Positions 14,301 through 14,828 of a stretch of DNA of 14,828 nucleotides are shown here, in pieces. The notes beneath the pieces are model-generated. The model made no database searches and was not told the DNA's origin. It saw nothing but the letters and a program-made list of their open reading frames with translations. Position numbers and translations under genes: made by a program. How positions within the stretch are numbered: the stretch's first letter is position 1; each line of letters begins with the position of its first letter. The stretch is from NCBI GenBank assembly GCA_043806395.1, contig JAZDHC010000286.1, forward strand, positions 1 through 14,828. The letters are read 5' to 3'. Source of the DNA: CG2-30-40-21 sp043806395 (lineage in GTDB: Bacteria; UBA9089; CG2-30-40-21).

Positions 14301-14828
14301 GAGGTTGGCACAGCTACCATGGCATTGGATAGTCAGAAATTAGGCAGCAGGACTGCAGCACAGCTTGAGGTTGGCACGGCTACCATGGCATTGGACAGAC
14401 AGAAATTAGGCAGCAAGACCGCTGCACAGCTTGAGGTTGGCACGGCTACCATGGCATTGGACAGCCAGAAATTAGGCAGCAAGACCGCTGCACAGCTTGA
14501 GGTTGGCACAGCTACCATGGCATTGAACAGCCTGAGGCTGGGCAGCAAAACCGCCGCACAGCTTGAGGTTGGCACAGCTACCATGGCATTGGACAGCCAG
14601 AAATTAGGCAGCAAGACCGCTGCACAACTTGAGGTTGGCACGGCTACCATGGCATTGGACAGCCAGAAATTAGGCAGCAGGACTGCCGCACAGCTTGAGG
14701 TTGGCACAGCTACTTACGCCAGCAGGTCAGGAACGGCAACCTACGCAGAGTTCGCTGGTACATGTACTTATGCAGAAAAAGTCGGCACATCAAGCCATGC
14801 AGACACTGCAGGAACATCTGCTTATGCC
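11313..14828 (+). CDS. Large secreted repeat protein with YQGRLT domain and two beta-helices (partial)
   Basis: The frame is open for 1172 codons and leaves the window. It begins with a Sec signal peptide (residues 1-20, cleavage after VEA). Residues 22-117 are an extracellular 'IHYQGRLTG...FSIWNADTGGSKLWEE' domain ending 'FGASAYAF', often found at the start of bacterial tail-fibre-like surface proteins. A short 'NADTVDGKH' linker (121-129) precedes a pectate-lyase-like parallel beta-helix (about 142-345). A second linker 'NADMVDGKHAS' (361-371) precedes a longer beta-helix (about 381-660). Then come ten 28-residue repeats, seven 22-residue repeats and 9-residue repeats. No catalytic residues of a polysaccharide lyase are evident. 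I infer a fibrous cell-surface or exported adhesin-like protein. AGGGTG precedes the ATG. The unwindowed C-terminus decides how it is anchored. Confidence 0.85.
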   Translation, partial: MKTICYMWLIIIFLVSTVEAGVPKTIHYQGRLTGLVPDGTVTATFSIWNADTGGSKLWEEAQDVRCSQEGLFSVLLGKQTPMNPKYLPFDTSYWIEMKIGSDVFRPRLPFGASAYAFYSLNADTVDGKHATELMGAHYQQAVTVAKSGGDYTTISGALSAINPSAANPYLIMVMPGVYEETIQLKSFVELKGSGRNSCKIFSSSGTPLIADGVGSASVEGFTLEAGVLYGLVCQGNSCPRINDCRIIARANHTVVAVLCKDNSAPWITNCELLGRDNGIKCEDSASPVVNNSQIEGDKAVWIDNALASPKINYSQIIGTIQNPNNSTKYQINNCTDAEGKLIGVTQAITAGTATYALNALNADMVDGKHASDLEKADYDHVLIVAKTGGDYATISTALASIQPSADNRYLIMVMPGAYDDSIDLKPFVDITGSGRDSCKILCGLNHTVRVTTDIGSASISGLTIEATGPGHAGVYLTSGSPIITNCLIKSRELAAVFCEGVAKPLIRDCSLEGYWQCGLMLSGSCEPVVIDCQIKGKTGIECSTMGTPLLRDCIIEGQQYGAYLYNSSPMISNCRIKGIENHGVDCYNAAAEISGSQIETTGVSKCAVYIEDKATSTRLYHCHLTSTGGVSSVDARIDGTPVYVNFCSMNAGLSSRVRNQIKYPFKDEGIASYAMDADKLDNCEPMELEVGTATYAGTASYAKNADKLDNCEPIELEVGSATYAGTASYAYDADKLDGRQPIQLEVGSATYAGTASYAYDADKLDGRQPIQLEVGSATYAGTASYAMNADKLDGWDPLELSVGSATYANLASYAENAKLLNGQKTKELEVGSATYADIAGYAYNADSLDGINDQRNLSVGTAAYAGTSAWAMNADKLDGCEPMELEVGSATYAGTASYAMDADKLDGRQPFQLEVGSATYASTASYAYDADKLDGRQPFQLEVGSATYASTASYADLAGTATFTHDIAHTINADWASTATMALDSQKLGSKTAAQLEVGTATMALDSQKLGSRTAAQLEVGTATMALDRQKLGSKTAAQLEVGTATMALDSQKLGSKTAAQLEVGTATMALNSLRLGSKTAAQLEVGTATMALDSQKLGSKTAAQLEVGTATMALDSQKLGSRTAAQLEVGTATYASRSGTATYAEFAGTCTYAEKVGTSSHADTAGTSAYA
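13338..14180 (+). repeat. Ten tandem 84-bp repeats (28 residues)
   Basis: Units begin at 13338, 13422, 13506, 13590, 13674, 13758, 13842 (this one is 87 bp), 13929, 14013 and 14097. The protein unit is about 'DADKLDGRQPIQLEVG' followed by 'SATYAGTASYAY'. Neighbouring units are very similar at the DNA level, while those starting at 13758 and 13842 are the most diverged. Confidence 0.9.
14253..14714 (+). repeat. Seven tandem 66-bp repeats (22 residues)
   Basis: Units start at 14253, 14319, 14385, 14451, 14517, 14583 and 14649, exactly 66 bp apart. The protein unit is 'MALDSQKLGSKTAAQLEVG' plus TAT. Most units differ by only a few bases; the fifth is the most diverged (NSLRLG). Confidence 0.93.
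14703..14828 (+). repeat. 27-bp repeats (9 residues) running off the window
   Basis: Units start at 14703, 14730, 14757, 14784 and 14811 and encode GTATYASRS, GTATYAEFA, GTCTYAEKV, GTSSHADTA and GTSAYA. The pattern G-T-x-x-Y-A-x-x-x keeps small and aromatic residues in register. The last unit is cut by the window edge. Confidence 0.8.

Noticed and set aside
14333..14707. Antisense open frame of 124 codons with perfect internal repeats
   Set aside because: It is the mirror of the 66-bp coding repeats; a unit length divisible by three with no antisense stop keeps the frame open automatically. It has no ribosome binding site.

Overview
The window looks like chromosomal DNA from an uncultured Gram-negative bacterium. 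A lipoprotein signal, Sec signal peptides, a large beta-helix surface protein and DNA rich in short palindromic repeats (the 'CTCTGCGTCTCTGCGG' type) resemble groundwater candidate-phylum genomes. That placement is inference; no rRNA or other phylogenetic marker is present.

Left part (1-5014). A fibronectin-III-like reading frame enters from the left edge and ends inside half of a mobile repeat (316-395). Next is a divergent pair with back-to-back sigma70-type promoters: a thioredoxin-fold lipoprotein (minus) and a secreted TPR protein (plus) followed by purD (plus). After purD come a small antitoxin-like gene with an 18-bp internal duplication and, on the minus strand, a PIN-toxin/antitoxin pair.

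Middle (5137-10232, all minus strand): glmM (cell-wall precursor synthesis), mtnA (methionine salvage), a homocitrate/isopropylmalate-synthase-family enzyme that I read as a probable Re-citrate synthase, and a malate/lactate dehydrogenase read as malate dehydrogenase. The last two could work together: Mdh makes oxaloacetate and the synthase condenses it with acetyl-CoA. Each gene has its own ribosome binding site, and promoters are visible before glmM and before the synthase, so this is a cluster rather than one tight operon.

Right part (10388-14828, plus strand). A consensus promoter drives a vapBC module, but a 182-bp MITE-like element lies between promoter and vapB. A long open frame starts 22 nt after vapC and leaves the window still open after 1172 codons. 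It encodes a signal peptide, a 'YQGRLT' domain, two pectate-lyase-like beta-helices, ten 28-residue repeats, seven 22-residue repeats and 9-residue repeats.

The most notable non-coding signal is the MITE-like family: two full copies with 4-bp target duplications (CTAC and ATAG) and one half copy. Both full copies sit just upstream of a ribosome binding site, in the same orientation relative to the gene downstream. At least three other palindromic repeat types occupy the remaining intergenic DNA. No tRNA, rRNA, CRISPR array or transposase gene was seen.
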